A DNA stretch of 64,000 nucleotides, from NCBI RefSeq assembly GCF_910589235.1, contig NC_060965.1:4704292-4768291 (forward strand), given 5' to 3'. The notes beneath the pieces are model-generated. The model saw nothing but the letters and a program-made list of their open reading frames with translations, made no database searches and was not told the DNA's origin. This DNA comes from Vespa crabro (Eukaryota; Arthropoda; Insecta; Hymenoptera; Vespidae). Both the position numbers and the translations under genes were made by a program. This document shows, in pieces, positions 47,901 to 60,576 of the stretch. Position 1 is the first letter of the stretch. Every line of letters starts with the position of its first letter.

Positions 47901-49686
47901 TCCAAAAGATTATGTGGCTGATATGTTTGGCTAGAAACGCAGTGGTCGTTATTATGGGTATATTCTTGGTTTTTCTCTTATCTTTATACGATCTGAAACC
48001 TTTCAAGATTACTGGGAATATTACACAAGGTTTACCGCCTTTTAAATCGCCGCCATTTTCTATAGACACCAATAACAAGACTTATCAATTCCCTGAATTG
48101 ATTCAAGAACTCGGTAGTACCATCGCATCGATACCATTGATCGCCATTTTGGAAAGTGTTGCTATAGCTAAGGCTTTCGGTATGTTTAATTGAATTTAAT
48201 ATTTAAAGGGGGGAAAAAAAAGGAAAGAAAAAGAAAACGAAAAATTACAATGAAGAAGTAAAACGAATGAAAACGTCGCATAACGAGTTTTATGCACTAA
48301 AATTAATTTATGCACTATCTAGCGATCTTATAAATACTTAATGAAGATATAAGCAAGAAAGTAGATCACAAGTTAGTAATAATGCAAAACTTACTACCAT
48401 ATACATTATTTATGTATATGTATATGTATGTACCTAGTTCCGTATTATAGACTTACCAAGAACGTGTTATCGACTTTAAAATGAATTAATAATCGAAGCA
48501 AAGGAAGAGACGTGCTTGACACGATTGTATTATCTTAAGTGGAATCAATTGAAAGATTTGCATATCACCGAATCTTTTATAATGTTAATTATTATCATGA
48601 AAGTGATTGTATGAAATATTCGTAGATATTAATCTTTTTATCATTTTCTTCGTTTATTATTATTAGAAAAAAAATCTTGTGTTCAACCAATTAATTATGT
48701 CTTTTTTTTTTCTTTATTCCATTACAGCAAAAGGAAAGACTTTGGATGCAACGCAAGAAATGTTAGCGGTTGGACTTTGCAATGTTATTGGAAGTTTCGT
48801 TAGGTCGATGCCAACGACCGGTAGTTTTACAAGAACCGCGGTGAACAATGCATCTGGCGTGAAAACTCCAATGGGTGGTATAATAACCGGTCTTCTGGTA
48901 TTACTGGCATGTGGTATTTTAACTTCGATCTTCGAGTTAATCCCAAAAGCCACTTTAGCCGCTGTAATAATTATTGCTATGTATTACATGTTTGAAGTGG
49001 ACGTATTTTCAGCTCTTTGGCGTACGAAAAGTAAGAGAATTTTCTTTTATACCTATTGTATTTAACAAATTGAACGTTATAATGTATTTACAGTTTAATA
49101 CATTTCTGGGTTCATAGAAATCGATCTCGTACCATTGATAGTTACACTGATATGTTGTCTCGGTCTTAGCTTGGAATATGGTATGATAGTTGGAATTGTT
49201 ATAAATCTTATTCACCTTCTTTACTTTGCGGCCAGACCTGGTCTATTGATCGAGGAACGAGTTATCAACGATATTACCGTACTATTCGTTTTGCCCAAGC
49301 AATCGTTGAGTTTTCCAGCTGCGGAATATTTAAGAGAACAAGTCTTGGAATGGTAAGATAGATAAGATTTGAATTTAAATTTTTGGGATATATAGACAAT
49401 TTATAAGATACTGAGATTAATATTGTTTTTCTTACGTAGGTGTAATAAATGTCCCGAAAGTATACCTGTGATAATAGAGGGACGTAACGTTTTGAGAATC
49501 GATGCAACAGTCGTCAAAAATCTTACTCTACTTCACGTAGATTTAGAAACTAGAAAACAAAAGTTGATCTTTTGGAATTGGTCGGAGAAAGTGAAAAATA
49601 TCTTGACAAATTACGATTCCTCTTTGACATTATCATTTAAAAATTGTGGTAGTATACTTCAGATATTTACGAATACGATGTCCTGA
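44361..49686 (+). CDS. SLC26-family anion (sulfate) transporter, SLC26A11-like, paralogue 2
   Basis: Eight exons (44361-44412, 46708-46895, 47105-47242, 47373-47651, 47870-48179, 48728-49030, 49118-49352, 49440-49686) give 583 aa. The first exon (MSFLRENVYERTPLLTP) joins in phase 1 across a 2.3-kb intron. The transport domain carries GFTVGLTVIPQGIAYA, LPPQYGLYSSFMG, VGPTAIMALL, CGFTNAAAIIIATSQ and GGIITGLLVLLACGIL. A short C-terminal STAS domain follows (IPVIIEGRNVLRIDATVVKN). The N-terminus holds an acidic dileucine motif ERTPLL (residues 10-15). It shares intron positions with paralogue 1: LPxQ/Y phase 0, the LK or LR junction before the basic loop phase 0, AKxF phase 1, RTK phase 1. AATAAA at 49811-49816 suits polyadenylation. 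The first exon assignment is inferred; the rest is secure. Confidence 0.91.
44433..44548. repeat. (TA)n-(CA)n/(TG)n compound microsatellite
   Basis: Pure TA (44433-44475) passes into CA units and then, around CACGTG, into TG units. The CA/TG halves form an imperfect palindrome centred near 44525. It begins about 20 bases after the exon 1 donor. Confidence 0.93.
44925..44962. repeat. (CT)n microsatellite
   Basis: This is a near-perfect CT run in intron 1 of SLC26 paralogue 2. Confidence 0.93.
45474..45555 (+). tRNA. tRNA-Ser(AGA), nested in an SLC26 intron
   Basis: This 82-nt type II tRNA has acceptor stem GCAGTCG pairing with CGACTGC, plus discriminator G. The A box is TGGCCGAGTGG and the B box GGTTCGAGTCC. 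The anticodon loop CT-AGA-AA is closed by CTGA/TCAG and reads TCT-family codons. The long variable arm pairs CCCTCTGGG. There is no intron. A T8 run begins 14 bases downstream as terminator. It lies in sense orientation inside intron 1 of SLC26 paralogue 2. Confidence 0.97.
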
Positions 49687-50743
49687 GGAATACACAAATG
49701 AATATTTAATTTCTTCCTTTAATTTATTTATTGAGAACGCATAATCTTTAGCAGTATAAAAAATTATATCTATGGTTTGACTTCTCTATGAGTTGACGTA
49801 CTTATAAAGAAATAAATTAACGATATGTTATCAGCCGATGATCTTGTCAAATTTCGATTTCAAATCAGAAATTCAATTAATAATCCATCGGTTAAATATC
49901 TACCCAAAGATTCGTCAAATGATAAGATTACACGAGTTAACGAATCAGATATATTAGAAATGATTATATTATAATTAATTGATATAATTCACACGTCAAA
50001 TCTATATTTCTACATGATATTGTATCATTGATTCAAATCAATATTTATGAAGAGATTGATCAAAGATTTTTTTTTTGTTTTTTATTAATATCTCAATCAT
50101 CATCGTTATATTACATCGAACACTTAAGAACGAACGAAATTATACGTAAATTACGTGCGTCTAATGATTTCGAGTAAGAAAAAAAAAAAGAAATAAATAA
50201 ATAAAAAAAAAAAATAAAGAAAAAAAAAGATGAAGAAGAAGAAAAAGAGGAAGAAGAAGTAGAAGAAGAAAAAAGAGAAAAAAAAAACATCAGAAAAATG
50301 TTTCGAATTTTTCGTTAGGTTCGTATAAATGCGCAAGCGCTCGATTGTAGAGTGAAATTTGAGCGGGCGCGCGCATCTTATGTATAAAGGACCAATCAAC
50401 GTGGATGGTTAAATAGAGGGTGCTTCGATCGATGTCGCTATTCGTTGCGAGCGTGCGCCTAGCTTTCAAGGAAGCCGATAGAGCCTAAGAGAGAGCTTTC
50501 GCATCCGCGACGAAGGAGCGAACGAACGTATCCTAACCGGCCGGACTATTTATTGTCCTTTGACTACTCGTGGCCAGTGTTTCCTTCTCGTGTTGTTTTC
50601 TATTGTATTTTTTTTTTTCTACATTAATATTTACTTCCCCATTTTTTAATATCTCTCGTGTTTTACTTTTTTGCTGTATTTAATACAAAAAAAAAGAGAG
50701 AGAGAGGAAGAAGGTTCACTTGCTGATCAGATAAAGAAATTTT

Positions 50744-50748
<5 letters not shown>

Positions 50749-50782
<34 letters not shown>

Positions 50783-50792
50783 CCTCTTACTT

Positions 50793-50825
<33 letters not shown>

Positions 50826-50830
50826 ATCTT
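50749..50830. repeat. (CT)n tract in the GT92 leader region
   Basis: Two CT runs (50749-50780 and about 50797-50822) are separated by a short C-rich break. A complementary GA run at 50695-50706 lies 42 bases upstream. Confidence 0.93.
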
Positions 50831-51110
50831 TCACTCTCACGTCCCATTTTTTATTTCTCTTCGTTGGTGGGTGTCACTCATCGATTCGTACCGAGAGTGT
50901 AGTTCGCTCTCTCACCAGGGACGGTCGATGAAAGAGAATGAAGGGAATCAGTGACAAGAGGAAAGAGGATGACGCTCATAGGACATTTGTACAAAACGAA
51001 CGCCCTTCATTCGGACGATTTCGCTCTTTAAACGTGAGTACCGAACACTCACCCTTAACGTGTGTCCAACCCTCTCGAGTCTTTCAACCCGCCTCGAAGA
51101 TCGTCGATCC

Positions 51111-51129
51111 ATTCTCTCTATCTCTCTTT

Positions 51130-51170
<41 letters not shown>

Positions 51171-51306
51171 TCTATCTCTCTTTTTCTCTTTCTCTCTCTC
51201 TCTCTCTCTCACTCTCTTTCTTCCTCTCTTTTTCTTTTTCTCTCTCTCTCTCTCTCTCACTCTCTTTCTTCCTCTCTTTTTTTTTCTCTCTCTCTCTCTC
51301 TCTCTC
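51111..51306. repeat. Long (CT)n / TTTCTC low-complexity tract
   Basis: About 195 bases of CT dinucleotides show an internal higher-order repeat of TTTTTCTC and ACTCTC breaks. All open frames here (poly-Ser/Leu or poly-Arg/Glu) are artefacts of the repeat. Confidence 0.95.
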
Positions 51307-53373
51307 TTCATCTTTTTCCTTTTGCTTCTTTTGTCTTAATATTATTTTAAATTAAGACGTAAGATTTTTATATTTTTAATTTATCTATTATGGAAGTAAT
51401 AAATGAATATACTTATACAGATAGATTAAATCGAAATATATACTTTAGATGCAATTATTTTTATCGTTATCTCCTTAGATAATAATGATAAAGATAATGA
51501 GTTTTACTTTAAAAAAAAAAAAATTATTATTGTCCTTGTAAATAAATAGAATAAAATAAACGGAAATATAAGACGTATTTATTTCTTTATAGATACATCT
51601 TAGTGGAATAAATTAAAGTAATCAATATTTGTGTTGATTCATTTTTAACAAATTTTATTTTACATACGCGCTTTTTTCTTTTTCTTTTTTCTTTCTTTTT
51701 CTTTTTTTTTTTTTAATTTGAAATCACTGTTCTGATCGTAGCAATATCATTTTATTTCGATAACAATTAACGTGCTTTTTAATCGCGATTCTTCAGATTG
51801 TAATTTTTTACTAGTTTTTTTCTTTTTTTTTTCTTTCTTTCTGGATTATACAAACAAAAGGCTAACCACCTCTATTTCTTTCTCTGTTAAACTCGTTGAA
51901 ACTCTTCGGTCGAGATGTAGCTCGAGATGAGATTATCAAGATGTTTCGAAATTAGTTGATAAAATTCGAAAATTTCAATTTATTTTCTATATCATCATTA
52001 TCCACGTGAATTTTATTTATTTATTTATCCATTTTTTTTCTAATAACAATCAGAGTCGTTGGCCTCTTCTTTTTTTTCTTTTTTTTTTTTTTCTTTTCTT
52101 TCTATTTATAACCAATCGTCAAGAGGTTGAGCGCATCAGGAGTCTATTTTTAATTTTCTACATAAAATAATATTCTATTTATTAGCTTGCCAAAGATAAT
52201 CGACATTTTATCGTGCCGTTGTTAAAACGTTATGTCAGGAACAAGTACTCTGTGTATGTGTGTGTGTGTTCATAACGGAAAATTTAGCTATGATAAGACT
52301 GACGTTTTGTAATAGAAAGTATCGACATTTAAACCCTCTTTTAAGAGAAAATATAGGATGCGTTCGATTTTTTTTTATTTATGTCAAGACTTTACTTTGA
52401 AAGAAAAAGGAAATAAACGAATATTCTAATTTAAATGAAGTAATGATGTTGAGCATTTAACATTTTTTGTTTTGCTTTCTTTTTTTTCTTCTTTTTTTTA
52501 CTTAACTTTTATAGAAGAAACGAGGGATCGATTGATTATTTCTTAATTATCGGTTTGCTTTCGTTCAGACCGTTTTGTTTATTTCCAAAATATTTTCTTT
52601 AAGCTTTTTAATTCTAGACACATTTGTATTATAAATATAATGCAGTAATGCATAATTTTTAATATCATATACTGAATTATATTATATCATTGTAATACAG
52701 TATTATTATCATACATATTATATTCTTATAGTATATCATATTTTATAGTATACAACAATGATATATTACAGTGTATCTTTCATTATATTATATCTTAGGA
52801 TAATAATAAATATAATATGATATATTTATTGTTAATGTACATAATATATAATTTCAATCAATAGTTGTCAGCAACAAGTATTACAAGGAAGTATGTGTAT
52901 TACATAAAAATATATAGAAATTATATCTTATTATCAAAAGATATTATTAGGCATCAATAGATAATTCATAAGACAGAAATAATAAAGGAAATTGTTAGTT
53001 ATTAAATCTCATTAGGAATTCTCAAATTTTATTAGTTTTAGTCGTCAATAAAAATCGTTTAAAAATGTCTTCGTCGATATGTACAAAATCACATCAAATT
53101 TAATTTGTCTTTATTATATTCATAAATCCGATAGTGAATTCAACTATGATATGATAATAATTGATGCAAGTTTAAAAAGTACTCAAATTTTTATTACTAA
53201 TACTTTACTACGGTACGTGTAACGTGCAAAAATAGTCGTACCTTAAGAAAAAAAAAAAAGAAAACAAAAAAGAAAAAAAACCGGAAAAAAAGCAAACTCG
53301 AATTTATTTCAACGTACACAATCCTTCTTTCTTTCTTTATTTATTTATTTATTTATTTATTCATTTATTTCAG

Positions 53374-53424
53374 AACACGATACCGTCCTCATGCTTGGCA
53401 ACAATTTTTCTGGATCTCCTTTAG
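53374..53424 (+). other. Candidate 51-nt 5' UTR exon of the GT92 gene
   Basis: Acceptor ATTTATTTCAG and donor TTTAG then GTATGT bound 51 bases that are less AT-rich than their surroundings. The exon contains an ATG whose frame, after joining to 54481, runs out of frame across the main start codon. Confidence 0.35.
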
Positions 53425-54492
53425 GTATGTCTTTTATTAAAATATTATAAAATAAAATCGAATGAAAGGAAAGAAAGAAAGAAATAAAATAGAGAAGTCA
53501 TATTTTTAAACTAATAAAAAACCAATAAAAAGCCTTTTCTTTTTATTCAATTTCGAAGTTTAACTCGAGATGTTAGAACTATTCTACCATGTATATACAT
53601 GAACGAACATTCATACGTCTACATACATACATACATATATAGAAGAAACTTCTTAAGAAACGTTAAGGTACTCCAGTTGCATTTTAAAGGGGAAAATCAA
53701 TACTTTGTATGGAGCGGTGGACGTGCAAGTTAAAGAAATCTGTTTTAAGAACGCTCGTATACATACTTCTCAACAGGGAAAACTAATTTTCTCGATAGTG
53801 ACTTTTCTCTCTCGTAACATACTGGTTATGTTTCAATGAAATTAAAAAGAGATACGTGAATGTCGTTATGGTATTAGAAAAGAGAAAAAAAACAAAATTA
53901 TTTTTAAAATATTCTTAATGATTTAAAAATTTAATGCTTTAAAAATTATGTCTGGTATTGTCCGTGTGAAAGTAAAAAAAAAAAAAAAAAAAGAAAGAAA
54001 GAAAAAAGAAAAAAAGGTTTATTTTCCACACAAAAAAAAGAGAAAGAAAAAAGAAAAAGAAAATTTCTTGATGTTGTACTAAAAAAAGAAAAAATATAAC
54101 TCGGCATTAGATGCTATAGATATATCATGTATTGTTGTTGTTTTTCTTTACGTGTCCGTTTCGTGACAAGTCGTCTTAACGTTAATCTTTGTATAGATCT
54201 TATTTTGCGACAACTTTCGGTGTATTCATATATTTACATTCGACGTAAAATAATTTTTAATTCACCATCATCGTTTTATATATTTAAATTAGTTAAATTA
54301 AATATTCATCAGTATATTTTTGAACTCTTAACATTTGTTTATGCATTAATTATTCTTTCTTTTTCTTTGTTTCTTTCTTTCTCTTTTTGCCTTGAATTCT
54401 TTCCTTTTCTTTCCTTTTTGATTTGGTCTTTTTCTTTCTTTTTCTCTCTCTTTAAACTGATAACTGTATTATTTACGTAGAGCTGTTCGAGC

Positions 54493-56884
54493 ATGGGTGT
54501 CCGACGATCAGGCTCCGGCGGAAGTCGAGGGAACGCCGGGATATTGAAGGAAAGGGCAAACATGTCCTTCATGCTGGTAGTCATGTTCTTCGCCGTTTTC
54601 GGTTTGATCGTTCTCACAGAAATATTCCTGATCGACGAAAGACGCGGTGTAAATCTGAGCGGTACAGGTGCATTAGGTGGTCACAGAAACGGACACCGTT
54701 TGCCGGCGGCACCAGATCGTCCAGATTACGGAGAAATCGGAGTGAGTTTCATTGAAAATATTTATTGTAGTTATATCTCCATTGATTTTTTCATTTATTT
54801 ATTTATTTTTCTTTTTCTTCTTCTTCTTATTCCTCTTCTTATAAATCAAGATCACAAATCTAGCTTCTTTAATGCCACTTCGTAAAGTAATTATAGTGGG
54901 GAGGGGGGGGGGGAAGAAAGAAAAAAAAATAAAAGAAAAAGGAAAGAAAAGAAGGAAAAGACAAAGATGAAGAAAAAGAAAAAGGAAAAGAAGAAAGAAG
55001 TAGGACCGTTAGGTTAATAGAGAAGATAATCTAAAATAATTGCATTTGAAAATCGTAAAAAAGGGAAAAAGATAGATAAAGAAGATATTTTCCTTGACAA
55101 AGCCGTTTAATTAACGAGAAGCAATTCCAAGATGCAAAACAGAACTCCTAGCAGTTAAAGAATAAATTATAAAGTTTCGAGTTTGCTCCTTCTTCTTTGT
55201 CCTTTTCTCTCTTTCTTTCTTTTATTTTTACTTCTTTTTTTATTTTCTTTTCTATCACTTTTTCTTCTACTACTATTACTACTACCTCTTCAACATATAG
55301 GAAATCTATCCTGCGAAAAGATATCGCGTTTGAAGTTCGAGAAACGCGAGTTTTCTATTCAACGATCCTACCAGCCGGTAATCCTCTAACGTTTCCTGTC
55401 GGAAGTGAGGGAAAGCTTAGAAAGGACTTTCGAACTAATAGCACCTAGGTTCAACTTTGTACTCGGCCTCTCTTTCTGAACCACTCTCTTTTTTCCTCTC
55501 CTAATCTTTCTCTCTCTCTTTTTCTCTCTCTGTCTGTCTGTCTGTTTGTCTCTCTCTCTCTCTCTCTCTCTCTTTTTTATTCATCTACAAAGAGTAAAAA
55601 AAGTGGAAGTGAAAAACTTTATCTTCCATCTCCTCGCATCACCCCTTCTTTCTACATCGATTTCTCATCCCTTCCGAACTACTTGCTAGAATATTTCGTC
55701 CTTCACTTTGATTTGCGACAAAGATTTAGATAAAAATCGTCTTTTCAATATTTCATGTTTGCTATTGTAATATTAAAAAGGAAGAAGAAACAAATAAAAA
55801 AAAAAAAATAATAATAATAAAAAAAAAAAATAATCGAATGATTTATATCTTCTCTGGAAAAAATACATCTTTTTATTTGTCACAGTCGTTGTCGTCGTTA
55901 GATTTTAAAATAGAATTAGTAACTAGATTTTCATAGAATTCAATTTAAAACAATTGTCGGCCATTTTTCAATGGTTAGTGGGCGTGTAAATTTAATCAAC
56001 AGAGATAAGATTGACAATGTGTGATTGGCTATTTTATTAAATTGTTAGGAATTTTATCTACGTTTTATCAACGTTGATCTATCGTTTGATAATATTTTCT
56101 TAATTATTTCATCTTTTTTATCTTTCTTATTTTCCCTTATGTTTCTTCTTCTTCTTTTCTTTTTTTGTTCTTTTCTTATTTTTTTTTTCTTTCCCATCGA
56201 ATACATAAACGATCATCGTCATGTGCTCCAATATCGAATTATCTCTTAATCGTTTCATAGGCTGAAGACTACGTCGGCTTAAAGGGTACCTTCGACGATC
56301 ATATCGGTTTATTGGTTCACGGTGAGGAAGGCGGACAGAAGGCAGCGATTCACGCAGATCCGAGGATCCTACCAAGCTTACCGCCTAGTTTGGAAGCTCG
56401 TTTACCGCAATTAGACCAAAGCTTGAGGGTTACGCATGCCGAATGGTTACCAGTTACCAATACCAGGTCCGTCGAATTATATCTCTACCAGAGAAAATGT
56501 TCTCTTTTTTTTGTTTTTGTTTTTTTCCTAAATACAATTTTCCCTAATATTTCTCGAAATAATAATTTTCATCTTTTATTAGTGATATTTATATTAGTGT
56601 TATATCAGTAATACGTGATGTATCGTTCAACGATTCCTTTTCATTTTTTGAATTTAATTTAACTCTGGTGTATAGGAATGTTGAGAAACAAAAAAGCAAG
56701 ATAAAAAATTGGGTCAAATTAAAAATCAATTAGTTGATTTGGTATTTGAGGACCGTGTTTGGGGATCCTTTGGGTTTGTAAACAAGAATCTTTATTATTA
56801 CTCAGCCAAATCAATATCTCTATTCTTTTATTTTTCTTTATCAATCTCTTCGAAGATATATATATATATATATATAACATATAT

Positions 56885-56926
<42 letters not shown>

Positions 56927-58456
56927 CTTATATCTTACGTATTTTACGGGACAAACTCATTTACAGATTTAAATTCTTCGTTTATTCGGCATATTACGAT
57001 GATAGAGTAGCTGGTAACAGTGCATCTGGAAACGTTAATAAGGGGATAGTACGAGTAATAAGTGCAACGAAAACTCGAGGTCCGGAACGAGTATGGTGCA
57101 GACTTTGGTATCGTCAACAAAACAGTGGAAATGTAACAGCTTCGGTAACGGTTGCTGCTAAAGTGAAGGTGAAATTCGTTCTTTTTTGTTTTATTTTTTC
57201 TTTTATCCATTTCTCGCAATCATTCATTTCATCTCAACTGTATGATATGATTTACAGGTGATCAGAGAAAATTGGAATTTGAAATATAGCGCCTGCTTCG
57301 TTATCTGCCCTTTACCAAAGGAATCGATCATGGCTGACAGTATACCGGAAGCCGTTAGCGTCGTAGCTAGATTAAGAGCGTCTCCAACCAATCGAATCCT
57401 TGTTTTGAATCGACCTGAGGATAGGTTGAAGGACAGAGAACCATTAGCAGTATGCGTGAAACCTTTGCATTACGATTATAATCGGGTACGTGATAAAGAA
57501 TTGATTATATTATTAATTGGTTATAATTGATGATTATATATATTTCTGTAGGTATTGCAATTGGTAGAATTTATCGAGCTCTACAGATTACTTGGTGCAA
57601 CTCACGTTACTCTTTATAACGATACCGTTGGTTCTGAAGCTGATTGTGCCCTCAAGTATTACGAGAATAAAGGTCTGGTAACTATATTACCTTGGCACCG
57701 TTTGGACATGATTTCTCAGCGAGAAATACGAACGGAAGGACTTTTCGCGGCTTTGAACGATTGTCTTTATCGGTCCATGTATAAGTATGAATACGTAGCA
57801 CTTGTCGATCTCGATGAGTTCATCATACCACGTCACAATGACACCATAGTCGATCTTATAAGGTATGATCGTGTACGATCGGAAGTGGATGGATGGGAGA
57901 TCAAAAGTAATATAAAATTGAGTGGTTCGACGAATTTTTTACTTTCAGATGGATGAGCAGTCGTATAAATACCAAATCAACGGGAGCATATTCCTTTCAA
58001 AATGCATTTTTTTATTTACAATGGGCGGATGATCCGTTCGTAGTTATGAGCAGGACACCAACCGAAGCTGGGTTGATCACGTTAAGAAAAACTAGACGAA
58101 GAAGTAAGTTACATCCTCACAAGCAACGATCGAAATATGTTTGCAAGCCTCAGGGAGTCGTTGAAGCTGGCAATCATTTCGTTTGGGAATTCATACCTGG
58201 ACATGGTACATTGAACATGCCTTTGGACGCTGCTATATTACATCATTATCGAGTATGCGAGTTTGGTGGGGACGATTGCATAAAAACACCTTCGGTGGTT
58301 GACAGAACGGCCTACAAATACAGGGATAGGCTAGCAAATAATGCCGATAGAACTTGGATGGAGCTTAGTAATGAATGTACCTTGCCCGAATTGGATCCCG
58401 TGCCAATAATGACGCCACGAATAAAAACTAGCCCACTGGGGAAGTCAGTTAGGTAG
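54493..58456 (+). CDS. GT92 (DUF23) family glycosyltransferase, type II membrane protein
   Basis: This is a predicted Golgi glycosyltransferase. Family 92 members, for example nematode GALT-1, add beta-1,4-galactose to core fucose; the substrate here is unknown. Exons 54493-54741, 56261-56466, 56967-57168, 57258-57485, 57552-57862 and 57949-58456 give 567 aa. A short basic cytoplasmic tail precedes a single signal anchor at about residues 24-47 (MSFMLVVMFFAVFGLIVLTE), followed by a flexible stem. The GT92 domain starts near residue 280 with CVKPLHYDYNR, then LVEFIELYRLLGATHVTLYND. The DxD-type metal/nucleotide-sugar motif DLDEF is at 381-385. Cysteines in YVCKP, RVCEF and NECTLPE suit a lumenal fold. 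The coding exon begins 12 bases after an acceptor, so the 5' UTR is spliced. AATAAA at 59279-59284 is a likely poly(A) signal. Confidence 0.93.
54742..56260 (+). other. GT92 intron 1
   Basis: This intron of about 1.5 kb contains purine-rich (54900-55010) and CT-rich (55500-55575) low-complexity tracts. Open frames in it (for example 55183-55448) are pyrimidine-driven and lack gene features. Confidence 0.7.
56858..56922. repeat. (TA)n microsatellite in a GT92 intron
   Basis: Interrupted TA runs lie between the exons ending at 56466 and starting at 56967. Confidence 0.93.
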
Positions 58457-60319
58457 CGAAAGACTATCGTTGAAGTCCCATGGGACATTAGGAATTTTAC
58501 CGGCACGCCGAGGGTCGCCAGGACCTATTTTTACAATTATGGTAACCCTTGATCGATCGATTAACAAAGTCGACGAATCTTTCGTGGGAGAGATGTCTGA
58601 TCAGATTTCATCAGGGTAATCGTAAATACACGTTCTTACTCTGTTGGTTTACATACATACGTCCGGAAGCTCAAAATTCATTCTTCCGTGTTGGATTCAC
58701 GTTCGAAGAATTCATTAAATATATCCATGATAATACTGATCGGAGTTATTGTGTTGGGGATAACCGAGAATGATATCGCCAGATCGACGTTGCCTTCGTT
58801 GATCGAGGTCCGATCGAAGAATTCGAATTCGTTCGTTTCGCGAGATTAAACATACAGGGGTGTTCATCCGGTAAAAAGTGGATCAACAATATTTTTCTAC
58901 GTGGACTCAAAAAAATCGGGTCACCCCATACGTCGTCTCGCGTTTATTTTATTATCTAACGTTTGATTATTTGTTCTTGAAGCTTTTTTTTCATCGTTTT
59001 TTTTTTTATTTCCTTATATCTCTATGCGCCCTTTCGGAACGTTTTATCGAGTTTACACCGGCGGCAATCAGGATTCTATTTTTTTTTCTTTCTTACTTCC
59101 TTTCTTTTTTTCTTTTTTCTTTACTTTTATGGATCCAATACTTTCTGTCTATCGTTCTGAAATTATTATTAGCAAGCAAACGAAGATTTACTCGATAGAC
59201 TGCATTGAAAGTTAAACACATCATCGCTTAAACAAACTGCATTCAAATAACACTTTCAGCCTCTCTAAATGTTGCACAATAAATACAGTAAATATATTCA
59301 AAGTTAGAAAAAGTATCGATAATAGTACATAAAATGTTCTCGAACGAGTCGAATTTTATTTTCACTGTATTTTTATCTGTACGTTAGATAGAAAGTATGA
59401 TGATCCAAAATATGCGATAGTAAATGTCAATAATAATCTGCTGCCTATTAGGCCTTTAACGTATATCGTACAGCTAATATTATTTTTTCGTTGGACATAT
59501 GAGCTATACTATTAATTAATTTACATATCCATGAGATTAATTATTTCAACAAATGCTGCCATTTAAGATTATTATCGCAGAACATTACTCGATTACTGTT
59601 AACTATTTGCTGATGTTGTTGCTGCTGATAATGAATTATATCGTTGTAGAGAGAAAAATATCTCCTTTAACAGAAGACTGTTAATTCGCTAGTCATGGCC
59701 TAATTTTTTCGGTCTAAGGTCTTTTAACCACATTGGCAATAAACCAATACACCAGCTCAACATTTTCAAGGTCCTTTTCTCGTTTCGATAATTATCAATT
59801 ATTCCTTTGATTTGATCATGAACAAAAAAAAAAAAAAAGAAAAAGGAAAAAAATATTTCAAATGTACTTCGAAATTTTTTTTTTGTCATCTCATTTGATC
59901 GTTTCATTGTGATCAATTTTATACCATAATGACAAACGTTGAAAGATTATTGTGAATATAGATCATGAAGATTATAAGTTTCGCTCGTTTCTTTGGTTCA
60001 GAATATCCTGTTCTTTCTTTTTTCTTTTTTTTTTTTCTAACGAGCGCTCTCAAAATCCGCACAACGTGTTTAAACGAACTCCCTATGCATATCCATAGGA
60101 ACAATATCTGACGTAGACGTAGTTAATGTATGTACAATGTGTACTTAGAAATTCTTAATATTAAAGACCCAATAGGAGAGTATTATAGAAAAGAATAATA
60201 ACGATTTATCGCTAATTATTTATATCTCGGCATTGTTCATTATCAATGAATGCATTGCTCGTCGAACGATCATAAACGGACATTATTATCATTACTATTA
60301 TTATTATTATTATTATCAG

Positions 60320-60357
<38 letters not shown>

Positions 60358-60457
60358 CATTATCAGTATTATTATCATTGAAAATCATGCGAATTTTTTG
60401 CCTATATTCTACGCTATATGTAATATCTATGGAATAGGTGTACGATGGTACTTATCC

Positions 60458-60488
<31 letters not shown>

Positions 60489-60576
60489 ACACACCAAATA
60501 AAGCTAAAGAAAATTACCGATCAGAGTAACGATTCTGTTGATACTGTTGAATCATCAAGATTAAAATTGTTTTCAA
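58457..60576. other. Convergent 3' region between GT92 and CLUAP1
   Basis: No coding sequence was seen. The first 400 bases after the GT92 stop keep a GC content near that of the gene and are probably 3' UTR. AATAAA is at 59279-59284 and a TATCGATA octamer at 59314-59321. An ATT/TTA trinucleotide tract lies at 60280-60375 and a poly-T tract at 60460-60483. Confidence 0.6.
60280..60375. repeat. (ATT)n trinucleotide tract
   Basis: TTA/ATT units with a few ATC interruptions run for about 95 bases. Confidence 0.92.

Larger units (their letters stand above)
49687..54480 (+). other. Non-coding region: SLC26 3' end, then promoter and leader of the GT92 gene
   Basis: After the SLC26 3' UTR (AATAAA at 49811-49816) comes AT-rich sequence. 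A GC-richer, CpG-containing block at about 50320-50600 is the best promoter candidate for the downstream glycosyltransferase. CT tracts follow at 50749-50830 and 51111-51306. A possible leader exon ends at 51031 (AAAC then GTGAGT), another candidate is 53374-53424, and the coding exon starts at acceptor 54480. The rest (51.4-53.3 kb) is AT-rich with poly-T tracts and shows no gene. Confidence 0.55.

Noticed and set aside
48714..48953. Antisense open frame over an SLC26 exon
   Set aside because: It is a shadow of the strongly supported + strand exon 48728-49030.
50151..50399. A minus-strand open frame rich in Phe and Tyr
   Set aside because: It derives from poly-A and GAA low-complexity sequence and overlaps the probable promoter of the + strand gene.
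51060..51355. Several overlapping open frames of Ser/Leu/Phe or Arg/Glu/Lys composition on both strands
   Set aside because: They are produced by the CT dinucleotide repeat. All frames of such a repeat lack stops.
60233..60487. A Tyr/Ile-rich open frame on +
   Set aside because: It is a translation of the ATT trinucleotide tract and a poly-T run in the convergent 3' region.
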